Shown here piece after piece: positions 16,669 to 25,399 of a stretch of 42,824 nt of DNA. Origin of the DNA: Lutibacter sp. (GTDB lineage: Bacteria > Bacteroidota > Bacteroidia > Flavobacteriales > Flavobacteriaceae); the NCBI RefSeq assembly GCF_030692605.1, contig NZ_JAUYUD010000077.1, forward strand, positions 1 to 42,824, read 5' to 3'. A model generated the notes under the pieces. The model was given only the letters and a program-made list of their open reading frames with translations. It was not told the DNA's origin and made no database searches. The translations under genes and the position numbers were made by a program. Every line of letters starts with the position of its first letter. The first letter of the stretch is position 1.

Positions 16669-16786
16669 CTTTAAACGAGAGCAGATTTTAAAAGGAGTAA
16701 GAGAAAAAAAATATAAATAATCTCTTTGAGTTATTATCGTGTACAAATCTGGATAACAATAAGATACAAATAATTATCATCAGCAA
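16669..16786 (+). promoter_or_regulatory. Long rpsA leader, possible autoregulatory RNA
   Basis: About 118 bases of untranslated RNA precede rpsA. A 7-base-pair complement, CAGATTT (16682-16688) with AAATCTG (16745-16751), encloses most of it. Inside lie an AAGGAG run (16692-16697) and a purine stretch. In E. coli S1 represses its own translation through a leader structure; a similar arrangement is possible here, but I cannot show conservation. No open frame is in this leader. Confidence 0.4.
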
Positions 16787-18928
16787 ATGTCTGAAGAAAC
16801 AAAAAAAACAAAGGAGCAAATAGAAGCTACCGAAGTAACTCAAACAGAGGCAACGCCTCAAGTAGAAACTAGTGAAGAAATAATTGAAGTAGTTGAAGCG
16901 GTAACAGAAACAATTAAAGAAGTTGAAGCTGAAGTAGTAGCAACTGAAGTAGTTGAAGCAGTAACCGAAACAATTAAAGAAGTTGAAGCTGAAGTAGTAG
17001 CAACTGAAGTAGTTGAAGCAGTAACAGAAACAATTAAAGAAGTTAAAGCTGAAGTAATAGCAACTGAAGTAATTGAAGAGGTAAAAGAAGTTGTTGCTAA
17101 ACCAGTTAAAGCTGTTAAAGCCGTTAAAGAAACTACTAAAGAAGTCGCTATTGAAGTAGTTGAAATTCCAAAAGAAGAAAAACTAAAACCTGAAGAGTTT
17201 TTAGCAAAATTTGATTGGCACAAATACGAAGAAGGTATTGAAGCAGTTGACGAAGAAAACTTAAAAGCGTTTGAAGCAGCTTTAGATGGCACTTTAGGTG
17301 TTGTAAATGAAAGTGAGGTAATTGATGGCATTGTGGTTAGAAAAACTGACCGTGAAGCAATTATTGACATCAATTCAAAATCTGAAGGAGTAATTTCATT
17401 AAATGAATTCCGTTACAATCCAAACTTAAAAGTAGGAGATATTGTAGAGGTGTTAGTTGATAAAAGAGAAGATAGTTCAGGTCAATTAGTTTTATCTCAT
17501 AAAAAAGCAAGAGTAATTAAAGCTTGGGATCGTGTAATTAGTGCACACGAAACAGGTATTGTAGTTAATGGTTTTGTGAAGTGTAGAACTCGTGGTGGTA
17601 TGATTGTAGATGTTTTTGGAATTGAAGCATTTTTACCAGGTTCTCAAATTGATGTTAAACCAATTAGAGATTACGATCAATATGTTGAAAAAACAATGGA
17701 ATTCAAGGTTGTTAAAATTAACCACGAATTTAAAAACGTTGTAGTTTCTCATAAAGCATTAATTGAAGCTGATATAGAAATTCAGAAAAAAGAAATTATT
17801 GGTAAATTAGAAAAAGGACAGGTATTAGAAGGTGTTGTTAAAAACATAACTTCATATGGTGTTTTTGTTGACTTAGGTGGTGTAGATGGATTAGTTCATA
17901 TTACAGATTTATCTTGGTCTAGAATTAACCATCCAAGTGAAGTGGTTGAATTAGACCAAACATTAAATGTTGTTATTCTTGATTTTGATGATGAAAAAAC
18001 AAGAATTCAATTAGGTCTAAAACAATTACATCCTCATCCTTGGGAAGCTTTAGATGAAAGCATTAAAGTAGGAGATACTGTTACTGGAAAAGTAGTAGTT
18101 ATTGCAGATTACGGTGCATTTATTGAAGTAAATCAAGGTGTTGAAGGTTTAATTCACGTTTCTGAAATGTCTTGGTCAACACATTTACGTTCGGCTCAAG
18201 ATTTTGTATCTGTTGGTGATGAAGTTAAAGCTCAAGTTTTAACTTTAGACAGAGATGATAGAAAAATGTCTTTAGGTATTAAACAATTATTCCCAGATCC
18301 ATGGAATAATATCGTAGAAAAGTATCCAGTTGGTTCAACCCATACAGGAACAGTGCGTAATTATACAAATTTTGGTGTTTTTGTTGAATTAGAAGAAGGA
18401 ATAGACGGTTTAGTTTATATTTCTGATCTTTCTTGGACTAAGAAAATTAAACACCCATCAGATTTCGTATCTGTTGGTGATAAATTAGAAGTTCAAGTTT
18501 TAGAATTAGATGTTGAAGGTCGTAAATTAAATTTAGGCCATAAACAAACACTTGACAATCCTTGGGATGCTCACGAAGATACTTATTCTATAGATTCTGT
18601 GCATACTGGAACAGTAAAAGATAAAAGCGATAAAGGCTTAATTGTTGTTTTAGAAGATGGTGTTGAAGCTTTTGTACCTAGTAGATTTACTGTAAAAGAA
18701 GATGGTTCAAAATTAAACAAAGGAGACAAAGACGAATTTAAAGTTATTGAATTTAACAAAGAATTTAGACGTGTAGTAGCTTCTCATACTTCAATTTTTA
18801 AAGAACAAGAAGATAAAAATATTAAAACAGCACAAACTAATAGTGATGCCGCCGAAAAAACAACTTTTGGTGATATCAATGAAGAACTTGCAGCTTTAAA
18901 AGCAAAAATGGAAAAAGGTAAAAAATAA
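16787..18928 (+). CDS. rpsA: Small-subunit ribosomal protein S1 with repeat-bearing N-terminal extension
   Basis: S1 binds mRNA and delivers it to the 30S subunit. The 713-residue product has six S1 RNA-binding domains, at about 165-245, 250-335, 338-420, 421-510, 511-598 and 599-680. They are recognised by GVVKNITSYGVFVDLGGVDG-type strands followed by LVHITDLSW and KQLHPHPW linkers. E. coli S1 is about 557 residues; the excess is an acidic Val/Glu/Thr-rich extension of roughly 140 residues, built partly from three near-identical 20-residue units (34-93) and then an alanine/lysine/valine-rich stretch. The extension is likely a disordered or helical tether. Strong promoter, long leader and own terminator indicate a separately regulated gene. 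Confidence 0.95.
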   Translation: MSEETKKTKEQIEATEVTQTEATPQVETSEEIIEVVEAVTETIKEVEAEVVATEVVEAVTETIKEVEAEVVATEVVEAVTETIKEVKAEVIATEVIEEVKEVVAKPVKAVKAVKETTKEVAIEVVEIPKEEKLKPEEFLAKFDWHKYEEGIEAVDEENLKAFEAALDGTLGVVNESEVIDGIVVRKTDREAIIDINSKSEGVISLNEFRYNPNLKVGDIVEVLVDKREDSSGQLVLSHKKARVIKAWDRVISAHETGIVVNGFVKCRTRGGMIVDVFGIEAFLPGSQIDVKPIRDYDQYVEKTMEFKVVKINHEFKNVVVSHKALIEADIEIQKKEIIGKLEKGQVLEGVVKNITSYGVFVDLGGVDGLVHITDLSWSRINHPSEVVELDQTLNVVILDFDDEKTRIQLGLKQLHPHPWEALDESIKVGDTVTGKVVVIADYGAFIEVNQGVEGLIHVSEMSWSTHLRSAQDFVSVGDEVKAQVLTLDRDDRKMSLGIKQLFPDPWNNIVEKYPVGSTHTGTVRNYTNFGVFVELEEGIDGLVYISDLSWTKKIKHPSDFVSVGDKLEVQVLELDVEGRKLNLGHKQTLDNPWDAHEDTYSIDSVHTGTVKDKSDKGLIVVLEDGVEAFVPSRFTVKEDGSKLNKGDKDEFKVIEFNKEFRRVVASHTSIFKEQEDKNIKTAQTNSDAAEKTTFGDINEELAALKAKMEKGKK
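16886..17065 (+). repeat. Three 60-base in-frame tandem repeats in rpsA
   Basis: Units are 16886-16945, 16946-17005 and 17006-17065, encoding EVVEAVTETIKEVEAEVVAT twice and a variant with K and I in the third. By eye, units 1 and 2 differ at two bases and units 2 and 3 at three. A decayed fourth unit follows from 17066. Such near-identity suggests recent or ongoing copy-number change by slippage, always in frame. Confidence 0.9.
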
Positions 18929-18950
18929 TCCATTTTTTAAATATTTTTCA

Positions 18951-18986
18951 AAAAGCTGTAACTATTAAGTTACAGCTTTTTTTTTT
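18951..18986 (+). terminator. Terminator of rpsA
   Basis: Perfect 13-base stem aaaagctgtaact / agttacagctttt with an ATTA loop, followed by a run of six more T. Confidence 0.9.
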
Positions 18987-18999
18987 ACCTCCTATCAAG

Positions 19000-19007
19000 T
19001 ATCTTTG
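19000..19007 (+). promoter_or_regulatory. TAnnTTTG box (TATCTTTG) upstream of the phosphohexomutase gene
   Basis: It lies 20 bases before the ATG and directly after the rpsA terminator. The -33 position reads TTT within the terminator's T run. Confidence 0.5.
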
Positions 19008-19027
19008 TTTCATAATAAAAAGAAAAC

Positions 19028-20410
19028 ATGGCATTAATAAAATCAATTTCAGGCATAAGAGGAACCATTGGAGGGCAAGTAAATAATAATTTAACCCCAA
19101 TTGACGCTGTTAAATTTGCAGCTGCTTATGGAATGTGGCTTAAAAATATTACTAATAAAGAAAATCCAACTATAATTTTAGGAAGAGATGCTAGAAAATC
19201 TGGTAAAATGATTAGTAGTCTAGTGGCTAATTCCTTAGTAGGTATGGGCATTCATGTTGTTGATATAGGATTATCTACAACACCTACCGTAGAAATTGCA
19301 GTAACATTAGATAATGCCGATGGTGGTATTATAATTACTGCAAGCCATAATCCAAAGGAATGGAATGCTTTAAAATTATTGAATAATAAAGGCGAATTTT
19401 TAAATGCTAAAGAAGGTGAAAATATATTAATGATTGCTGAAATGGATGCCTATAATTTTGTTGAAGTCGATTTTTTAGGAAGTTATAGAAGAAAGAAAAA
19501 TTATATTGACAGGCATATTGAAGAAGTATTAAAGTTAAAATTAGTTGACATTGAAGCTATTAAAAATGCGAACTTTAAAGTTATAGTAGACGCTGTTAAC
19601 TCAACTGGAGGAATTGCAATACCTGCATTGCTTAAAAAATTAGGAGTTGAATGTGTAGAATTATATTGTGAACCAAACGGAGAATTTCCACATAATCCTG
19701 AACCCTTAAAAGAACATTTAGGCGATATTTCCGAATTAGTAGTTAAAGAAAAAGCAGATTTTGGAATTGTAGTTGACCCTGATGTTGATAGATTGGCTCT
19801 TGTATGTGAGGACGGTTCTATGTTTGGTGAAGAATACACCTTGGTTGCCTGTGCAGATTATGTTTTAGGAAAAACTAAAGGAAATACTGTCTCTAATTTA
19901 TCATCATCTCGAGCTTTACGAGATATTACCAAAAAACATGGAGGTAGTTATGAAGCAAGTGCTGTTGGTGAAGTTAATGTTGTTGAACTTATGAAAAATA
20001 CGAATGCAATTATTGGTGGTGAAGGAAATGGTGGAATTATTTATCCGGAATCGCATTACGGAAGAGATTCATTGGTGGGTGTGGCTTTATTTTTATCGCA
20101 TTTAGCAAATTTAAAAATTTCTTGTAAAACATTAAGAAATAGCTATCCAAGCTATTATATGAGTAAAAACAAAATTGAATTAACACCTAAAATTAATGTT
20201 GATAACATTTTAGAAACCATTGCTTCAACTTATAAAAATGAAGATGTTATTACGATTGATGGTGTGAAAATAAATTTTGAAACTGAATGGATTCATTTAA
20301 GAAAATCAAATACCGAACCTATTATTAGAATTTATACGGAAAGCACCACACAAAAAAGTGCTGATGATTTGGCAATTCGTTTTATAAGTGAAATAAAAAA
20401 ACTCATTTAA
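19028..20410 (+). CDS. Phosphoglucosamine mutase-like phosphohexomutase
   Basis: A 460-residue alpha-D-phosphohexomutase. The phosphoserine loop is TASHNPKEWNALKLL with S106, the magnesium loop DPDVDR has D250, D252 and D254, the sugar-binding loop GEGNGG is at 331-336, and the phosphate-binding RKSNTEPIIRIY lies near the C-terminus. The start IKSISGIRGTIGG is typical of GlmM-type enzymes, which make glucosamine-1-phosphate for peptidoglycan and LPS. Bacteroidota use this subfamily as the likely GlmM, but phosphomannomutase or phosphoglucomutase activity cannot be excluded from motifs alone. It converges with the DciA-like gene, with a 57-base gap and no obvious terminator. Confidence 0.9.
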   Translation: MALIKSISGIRGTIGGQVNNNLTPIDAVKFAAAYGMWLKNITNKENPTIILGRDARKSGKMISSLVANSLVGMGIHVVDIGLSTTPTVEIAVTLDNADGGIIITASHNPKEWNALKLLNNKGEFLNAKEGENILMIAEMDAYNFVEVDFLGSYRRKKNYIDRHIEEVLKLKLVDIEAIKNANFKVIVDAVNSTGGIAIPALLKKLGVECVELYCEPNGEFPHNPEPLKEHLGDISELVVKEKADFGIVVDPDVDRLALVCEDGSMFGEEYTLVACADYVLGKTKGNTVSNLSSSRALRDITKKHGGSYEASAVGEVNVVELMKNTNAIIGGEGNGGIIYPESHYGRDSLVGVALFLSHLANLKISCKTLRNSYPSYYMSKNKIELTPKINVDNILETIASTYKNEDVITIDGVKINFETEWIHLRKSNTEPIIRIYTESTTQKSADDLAIRFISEIKKLI

Positions 20411-20467
20411 TGAATGAATCTATGATTCAATAAATTAAATAGTTAATTTTGGTTGGTAAGCTTTAAA

Positions 20468-20764
20468 TTATGCCAATACTATTTTAGTGATAATGTTTTC
20501 GCCCAATTCATTATTCATCATTGTAATAATTTTTTCTTTTCCATAACTTAATTCTTCTCTTAAAACAGCCGATTTTAATTGAACAATTAATGTTTTATTT
20601 TGTAACTCAACTGAAGTGGTATAGGATGCCACACCTTGACCCATAAGCATATTCCAAGCTTCTTTCACCGCAATTTGACGCATTCCTTTGGTTAATTTAT
20701 TTTCTTTAATAAATAACTTCATTAAATCCTCTATCGAATTAGATTCATTTTGTCGTTTTGCCAT
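20468..20764 (-). CDS. DUF721 (DciA-like) protein
   Basis: A 98-residue basic protein with the DUF721 layout: SIEDLMKLFIKENKLTKGMR followed by AVKEAWNMLMGQGVASYTTSVELQNKTLIVQLKSAVLREELSYGKEKI. DUF721 includes DciA, the ancestral loader or partner of replicative helicase DnaB, although the small Bacteroidota versions have not all been tested. It overlaps recF by one base (TAATG), so they are co-translated. Coupling to recF fits a DNA replication or repair role. Confidence 0.85.
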   Translation of the reverse strand: MAKRQNESNSIEDLMKLFIKENKLTKGMRQIAVKEAWNMLMGQGVASYTTSVELQNKTLIVQLKSAVLREELSYGKEKIITMMNNELGENIITKIVLA

Positions 20765-21843
20765 TATAATTCAAATATTTTATACGATTGGTTTGTTTTT
20801 GCTACCGCTTCTTCCGTACGTTCTTTATGTGTATCACTAATAAATAATTGTCCAAATTCATCATTATTAACTAAATTAATAAGTTGAGTTACTCTTAAAT
20901 CATCTAATTTATCAAAAATGTCATCTAATAATAAAATTGGTTTAACATTTGATTGTTTTTTTATAAATTCGAATTGAGCCAATTTTAATGCCACTAAGTA
21001 CGATTTTTGTTGCCCTTGGGAACCGAATTTTTTAATTGGATAGCCATCAATTTCAAAAATCAATTCATCCTTATGAACTCCAATAGTCGAAAATTGAAGC
21101 AATCGATCCCTCTCTAGGTTTTCATCTAATAAATCTAAAAAATCCCCTTCATTTAAATGAGATTTATATATTAAATCTACTGATTCTTCACAATTTGTAA
21201 TTAACGCGTATTTATGCTTAAAAATAGGAACAAAATCATTTAAAAATGCTTTTCTTTCCTCAAATATTATAACACTATAAGAATTCAACTGTTCATTATA
21301 TACTTTCAAATTAAGGTGGTCAAAGATTCTGTTAAGGGCAAAATATTTCAATAAGGCATTTCTTTGCGTCAGTACTTTATTATAATTAATGAGCGCTTGC
21401 AAATAAGATTTATTTGATTGTGAAATCACGCTATCCATAAATTTTCTCCTAATATCACTTCCATCAATAATCAAGTCTCTATCGGCAGGAGAAATAATAA
21501 CTAAAGGTAGATATCCAATATGCTCAGAAAATTTTTCATAAGCCTTCCCGTTTTTCTTAATTACTTTTTTATTCCCTCTTTTTAAACTACATACTACCGT
21601 TTCTGTTTTATCTTGAATTTGGTATGTTCCTTCAATCATAAAAAATTCTTCCGTATGATTTATATTTTGAGTTGCAACCGGATTAAAATAACTTTTGGCA
21701 TTCGAAAGGTAATAAATAGCATCCAACACATTAGTTTTACCAACACCATTATTACCGACAAAACAGTTTATTTTAGACTGAAATTCAAATAATTGCGACT
21801 TGAAATTTTTAAAATTTACTAAAGTAATTTTCTGTAAATACAT
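20764..21843 (-). CDS. recF: DNA replication and repair protein RecF
   Basis: A 359-residue SMC-like ABC ATPase that loads RecA at gaps. It begins [21 protein letters not shown], has Walker [18 protein letters not shown] (30-46), the signature-like [19 protein letters not shown] and Walker [14 protein letters not shown]. The length is standard. It is followed by the DUF721 gene with a one-base overlap. It is divergent from the TPR gene with a gap of about 110 bases; I do not find a TAnnTTTG box in the recF direction. Confidence 0.95.
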   Translation of the reverse strand: MYLQKITLVNFKNFKSQLFEFQSKINCFVGNNGVGKTNVLDAIYYLSNAKSYFNPVATQNINHTEEFFMIEGTYQIQDKTETVVCSLKRGNKKVIKKNGKAYEKFSEHIGYLPLVIISPADRDLIIDGSDIRRKFMDSVISQSNKSYLQALINYNKVLTQRNALLKYFALNRIFDHLNLKVYNEQLNSYSVIIFEERKAFLNDFVPIFKHKYALITNCEESVDLIYKSHLNEGDFLDLLDENLERDRLLQFSTIGVHKDELIFEIDGYPIKKFGSQGQQKSYLVALKLAQFEFIKKQSNVKPILLLDDIFDKLDDLRVTQLINLVNNDEFGQLFISDTHKERTEEAVAKTNQSYKIFEL

Positions 21844-21926
21844 TCATTTTTTTTGAAGCTATAAAATTATTCAATTTAATTGAAAAATTAGACTCATTTG
21901 CATTTTTACTTTCCATTTAAAAATCC

Positions 21927-21934
21927 TATTTTTG
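21927..21934 (+). promoter_or_regulatory. TAnnTTTG box (TATTTTTG) for the TPR-ribH run
   Basis: The box lies 20 bases before ATG 21955. It is downstream of the alternative ATG at 21898, which argues that translation starts at 21955. The -33 position reads TTT. Confidence 0.5.
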
Positions 21935-21954
21935 CGGCTACAAATTTTAAAGAA

Positions 21955-22716
21955 ATGGCAACATATAAAAAGACTGGAGTTAAAGGAAATAAAGCTCAAA
22001 ATAATGTTGAAGATAATTCAACAACTGCAGAAGTATTTAAAAAATTAGATAGTACTGCATCACGCTCTGAGCAATGGGTTATTAAAAATCAAAAAATAAT
22101 ATATATTTTTGTAGGAGCTGTTGTTGCTTTTATTTTAGGGTATCTAGCATATCAAAAATATGTAAAAGGACCCCAAGAAAAAGAAGCGGCTAATGAATTG
22201 GCTTTTCCAAAACAATATTTTGAAAAAGCAATAAATGACGAAATGGCTGCAGATTCACTTTTTACAATTGGTTTAAATGGTGCTGATGGTAAATATGGGT
22301 TTATAGATATTGTCGACAAATATAGTGGTACAGCTGCTGGAAATTTAGCAAACTATTATGCTGGTATTTCCTTCTTAAGAACTAAAAAATATAAAGAAGC
22401 TATTGAATATTTAGAAGACTTTTCGTCAGATGATGAATTATTAGCTCCAATTGCTAAAGGTTCTATTGGTGATGCTTTTGCCGATATTAATCAACCAGAA
22501 GATGCTTTGAATTACTATTTGAAAGCAGGAAATTTAAGAGATAATAATTTTACAAGTCCATTATATTTATTTAAAGCAGGGAACACTGCAATGGAACTTG
22601 AAAAATTTGACAAAGCATTGGATATTTTTACTAGAATAAAAGACGAATATCCTAATTCAGACGAAGCTAAAAATATAGATATTTATATAAATAAAGCAGC
22701 ACATGCTTCAAAATAA
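21955..22716 (+). CDS. Membrane-anchored tetratricopeptide-repeat protein
   Basis: A 253-residue protein. Residues 1-45 are a charged cytoplasmic part, about 50-70 form a single membrane helix (IIYIFVGAVVAFILGYLAY), and the rest is an exported TPR region. Helical repeats are visible in LANYYAGISFLRTKKYKEAIEYLEDF, KGSIGDAFADINQPEDALNYYLKA and KAGNTAMELEKFDKALDIFTRI. Flavobacteria keep this protein with recF, ribH and mutL. It resembles YfgM-like or Tol-Pal-associated TPR proteins but has no assigned partner. ATG 21955 is preferred because of the promoter box and because conserved homologues start MATYxK. It ends nine bases before ribH. Confidence 0.85.
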   Translation: MATYKKTGVKGNKAQNNVEDNSTTAEVFKKLDSTASRSEQWVIKNQKIIYIFVGAVVAFILGYLAYQKYVKGPQEKEAANELAFPKQYFEKAINDEMAADSLFTIGLNGADGKYGFIDIVDKYSGTAAGNLANYYAGISFLRTKKYKEAIEYLEDFSSDDELLAPIAKGSIGDAFADINQPEDALNYYLKAGNLRDNNFTSPLYLFKAGNTAMELEKFDKALDIFTRIKDEYPNSDEAKNIDIYINKAAHASK

Positions 22717-22725
22717 AGAGTTGTA

Positions 22726-23205
22726 ATGGCAACAACTAATTTATCTGATTACGATAAAACAATAATCCCAAACTCGAAAATTTTTCGGTTTGGGATTGTT
22801 GTTTCTGAATGGAATCCTGAGATTACAGAAAATTTATTTATTGGCGCTAAAAATACTTTATTAGGGAATGGCGTTCTTCAAGAAAATATTATACGTTGGG
22901 ATGTTCCTGGAAGCTTTGAGTTAATTTATGGTTGTAAAAAAATGATTGAAACCCTAAAATTAGATGCAATTATTGCTATTGGTAATGTTATTCAAGGAGA
23001 AACAAAGCATTTCGATTTTGTTTGTGATGGTGTTACCCAAGGCATAAAAGATTTGAATATTAAATACAATATTCCTGTAATTTTTTGTGTATTAACAGAT
23101 CATACTAAACAACAATCACTAGATAGATCGGGAGGAAAACATGGTAATAAAGGCATTGAATGTGCTATTGCTGCAATTAAAATGGCAGCTTTAAGAGCAT
23201 TTTAA
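22726..23205 (+). CDS. ribH: 6,7-dimethyl-8-ribityllumazine synthase
   Basis: The penultimate enzyme of riboflavin synthesis, condensing a pyrimidine dione with dihydroxybutanone phosphate. The 159-residue product has the substrate-binding RWDVPGSFELIYGCKKM (57-73), GNVIQGETKHFDFVC with the catalytic-type histidine H95, and the C-terminal RSGGKHGNKGIECAIAAIKMA phosphate loop. The length is normal for the family that forms pentamers or icosahedra. It is nine bases after the TPR gene, so the two are cotranscribed. No other rib genes and no FMN riboswitch are visible here. Confidence 0.95.
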   Translation: MATTNLSDYDKTIIPNSKIFRFGIVVSEWNPEITENLFIGAKNTLLGNGVLQENIIRWDVPGSFELIYGCKKMIETLKLDAIIAIGNVIQGETKHFDFVCDGVTQGIKDLNIKYNIPVIFCVLTDHTKQQSLDRSGGKHGNKGIECAIAAIKMAALRAF

Positions 23206-23226
23206 CAGCCTAATTATTCACAAAAC

Positions 23227-23257
23227 TTGACCACAATCTTATAATTCAGTACTTTTG
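23227..23257 (+). promoter_or_regulatory. Promoter of the small membrane protein-mutL-rhomboid run (TTG-N20-TACTTTTG)
   Basis: TTG at 23227-23229, 20 bases, then TACTTTTG at 23250-23257: a full match apart from one extra spacer base. It lies 23 bases before the ATG of the 97-residue membrane protein. Confidence 0.65.
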
Positions 23258-23280
23258 AAGAATACTGATATTTCATTATT

Positions 23281-23574
23281 ATGTTTGGTAATTTATTTAA
23301 AGCTAGAGCTCATTATGTTTTCGACTACAAACCTCGTTATTACAACGAACGCAAAGAGCGTTTGCAACAACTAGAAGAAAAATATAATAAGGAAAAAGAG
23401 GGTGATAAATCGGATATTTCTAAGCTAAAATTTTATAAAAATAATTTAAAATCAGATTGGGTTAAAAATAAAAGAAATGCAACAGATAAATCCACAAATC
23501 TTAGATTAGCACTTATAATTGCTATTTTAGTTGGTATTGCCGCCTACATTCTTGAATTACATACCTTATTTTAA
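23281..23574 (+). CDS. Small conserved membrane protein upstream of mutL
   Basis: A 97-residue product. The N-terminal half is tyrosine- and arginine-rich (YVFDYKPRYYNERKERL), followed by a charged coiled-coil-like stretch (about 27-60) and one C-terminal membrane helix (about 76-96). I recognise it as a family found just before mutL in Flavobacteria. Databases sometimes call it riboflavin synthase subunit beta, which I think is a transferred error from the neighbouring ribH. No enzymatic motif is present. It overlaps mutL by one base (TAATG), so translation is coupled. Function unknown. Confidence 0.7.
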   Translation: MFGNLFKARAHYVFDYKPRYYNERKERLQQLEEKYNKEKEGDKSDISKLKFYKNNLKSDWVKNKRNATDKSTNLRLALIIAILVGIAAYILELHTLF

Positions 23575-25385
23575 TGCCAGACATTATTCAACTGCTACCC
23601 GATCACGTTGCTAACCAAATTGCGGCAGGAGAGGTTGTACAAAGACCTGCTTCTGTTGTTAAAGAACTGTTGGAAAACGCCATTGATGCTGGAGCTACCG
23701 TTATTAAATTAATTGTGGTAGATGCAGGCAAAACACTTATTCAAGTTGTTGATAATGGTATTGGAATGAGTGCAACGGATGCTCGATTGTGTTTTGAAAG
23801 ACACGCCACCTCAAAAATTAGAAAAGCTGAAGATTTATTTGATTTACACACCAAAGGATTCAGAGGGGAAGCTTTAGCTTCTATTGCTGCTATTGCACAT
23901 GTTGAGTTAAAATCGAAACAAGAATCTAGTGAAATTGGAACACATATAAAAATTGAAGGAAGTGCCCTAAAATTTCAGCAAAATATAGCAACTTCAGTAG
24001 GCACTTCAATTGCTGTTAAAAATTTATTCTATAATATTCCTGCCAGACGAAACTTTTTAAAATCGAATACAATTGAAACGCGCCATATAATCAATGAATT
24101 TCAGCGTGTTGCACTTGCGCATCCATCTATTTCATTTTCATTTCATCACAACGAAAATGAAATTTTTAATATAAAAAACAGTAACCTTCGAAAGAGAATT
24201 GTTGCAATTTTTGGTAAAAAAACAAATGAAAAATTAGTCCCAATTAGTGAGAAGACAGATATTGTAATCATTGAAGGTTTTGTGGCTAAACCTGAATTTG
24301 CAAAACGGAAAAACGACGAACAGTTTTTCTTTGTAAATGATCGTTTTATTAAAAATGGCTATTTACATCATGCCGTTATAAATGCGTTTGAAGGTTTATT
24401 AGGAAGCGGATTGCATCCAACTTATTTTTTATATTTAACAGTCCCAACAAAAAGTATAGATATAAACATTCATCCAACCAAAACTGAAATAAAATTTGAT
24501 GATGAAAAAACATTATATGCAATTTTAAAAGCGACTGTAAAACATAGTTTAGGGCAGTATAACATTGCTCCAGTTTTGGATTTTAATCGAGATTCTTCAA
24601 TGGACACTCCATATACGTTTAAAGATAAAAAATCTCTAAATCCAAGCATTTCGGTCGATTCAAATTTTAATCCATTTAAAGAATTTGAACAAAAAGCCAT
24701 TCAATTTCCCTATAAAAGAGAACAAAAAATGGAATGGGAAAGTTTGTATAATAACATTGATGATTCATATACAGAAACACCTTTTAATTCTGTTGAAAGT
24801 GGGTTATTTCAAAGTTCAGTACCTGAAACAAAAACGCATCAAATTCATAAAAAATATATTATAAGTAGCATTAAATCTGGCATTGTTTATATAAATCAAA
24901 ACTTAGCCCATCAACGTATTTTATATGAAGAATTTTTAGAAAATATAACCGTTCAAGAAGCTGCAAGTCAACAATTATTATTTCCTTTGGAAATTGAATT
25001 TAAAAAAACCGATATTCAATTAATTTTAGAAATAAAAGAAGATTTGGAAAGTATTGGATTTTTGTTTGATAAAATTTCAGGCGATTCAATTGTAGTAAAA
25101 GGAATTCCAGTTACTATTGTTGAAAGTCAGGTTACCACTATTATAGAACAATTGCTAGAAGATATTAATAATGAAATTCCAAACGCAAGTTTCAGCCAGT
25201 TAGATGTAATGTCTAAAAGTCTTGCAAAAAGTTTAGCAATAAAAACAGGTACAAAATTAGATGTAAAAGAGCAAGAAGAAATTGTAAATAAACTATTTTT
25301 GTGCAAACAACCCGATTTATCACCTTATGGTAAAACAACATTTATAACCATTGGAATAGACGAATTGGATAAAAAATTTAATTAA
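23574..25385 (+). CDS. mutL: DNA mismatch repair protein MutL, degenerate endonuclease motifs
   Basis: A 603-residue mismatch repair ATPase. GHKL motifs are clear: NQIAAGEVVQRPASVVKELL with catalytic E31 and N35, DNGIGM (60-65) and TKGFRGEALASI (93-104). The C-terminal dimerisation domain begins around 425. Endonuclease-type MutL proteins carry DQHAxxERxxxE and a late CPHGRP; here the corresponding sites read NQNLAHQRILYE (441-452) and SPYGKT (583-588), so several metal ligands are replaced. A reduced or absent nicking activity is possible. It begins on the last base of the preceding gene and ends 14 bases before the first rhomboid. Confidence 0.95.
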   Translation: MPDIIQLLPDHVANQIAAGEVVQRPASVVKELLENAIDAGATVIKLIVVDAGKTLIQVVDNGIGMSATDARLCFERHATSKIRKAEDLFDLHTKGFRGEALASIAAIAHVELKSKQESSEIGTHIKIEGSALKFQQNIATSVGTSIAVKNLFYNIPARRNFLKSNTIETRHIINEFQRVALAHPSISFSFHHNENEIFNIKNSNLRKRIVAIFGKKTNEKLVPISEKTDIVIIEGFVAKPEFAKRKNDEQFFFVNDRFIKNGYLHHAVINAFEGLLGSGLHPTYFLYLTVPTKSIDINIHPTKTEIKFDDEKTLYAILKATVKHSLGQYNIAPVLDFNRDSSMDTPYTFKDKKSLNPSISVDSNFNPFKEFEQKAIQFPYKREQKMEWESLYNNIDDSYTETPFNSVESGLFQSSVPETKTHQIHKKYIISSIKSGIVYINQNLAHQRILYEEFLENITVQEAASQQLLFPLEIEFKKTDIQLILEIKEDLESIGFLFDKISGDSIVVKGIPVTIVESQVTTIIEQLLEDINNEIPNASFSQLDVMSKSLAKSLAIKTGTKLDVKEQEEIVNKLFLCKQPDLSPYGKTTFITIGIDELDKKFN

Positions 25386-25399
25386 TAAATATAAAAACT

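Noticed and set aside
16858-17373. 171-codon open frame on the minus strand within rpsA
   Set aside because: It is the antisense shadow of the repetitive Glu/Val codons of the S1 extension; its product is a low-complexity Ser/Thr/Ala string.
22500-23280. FMN riboswitch near ribH
   Set aside because: ribH follows the TPR gene by nine bases and there is no RFN-like conserved leader before either gene.
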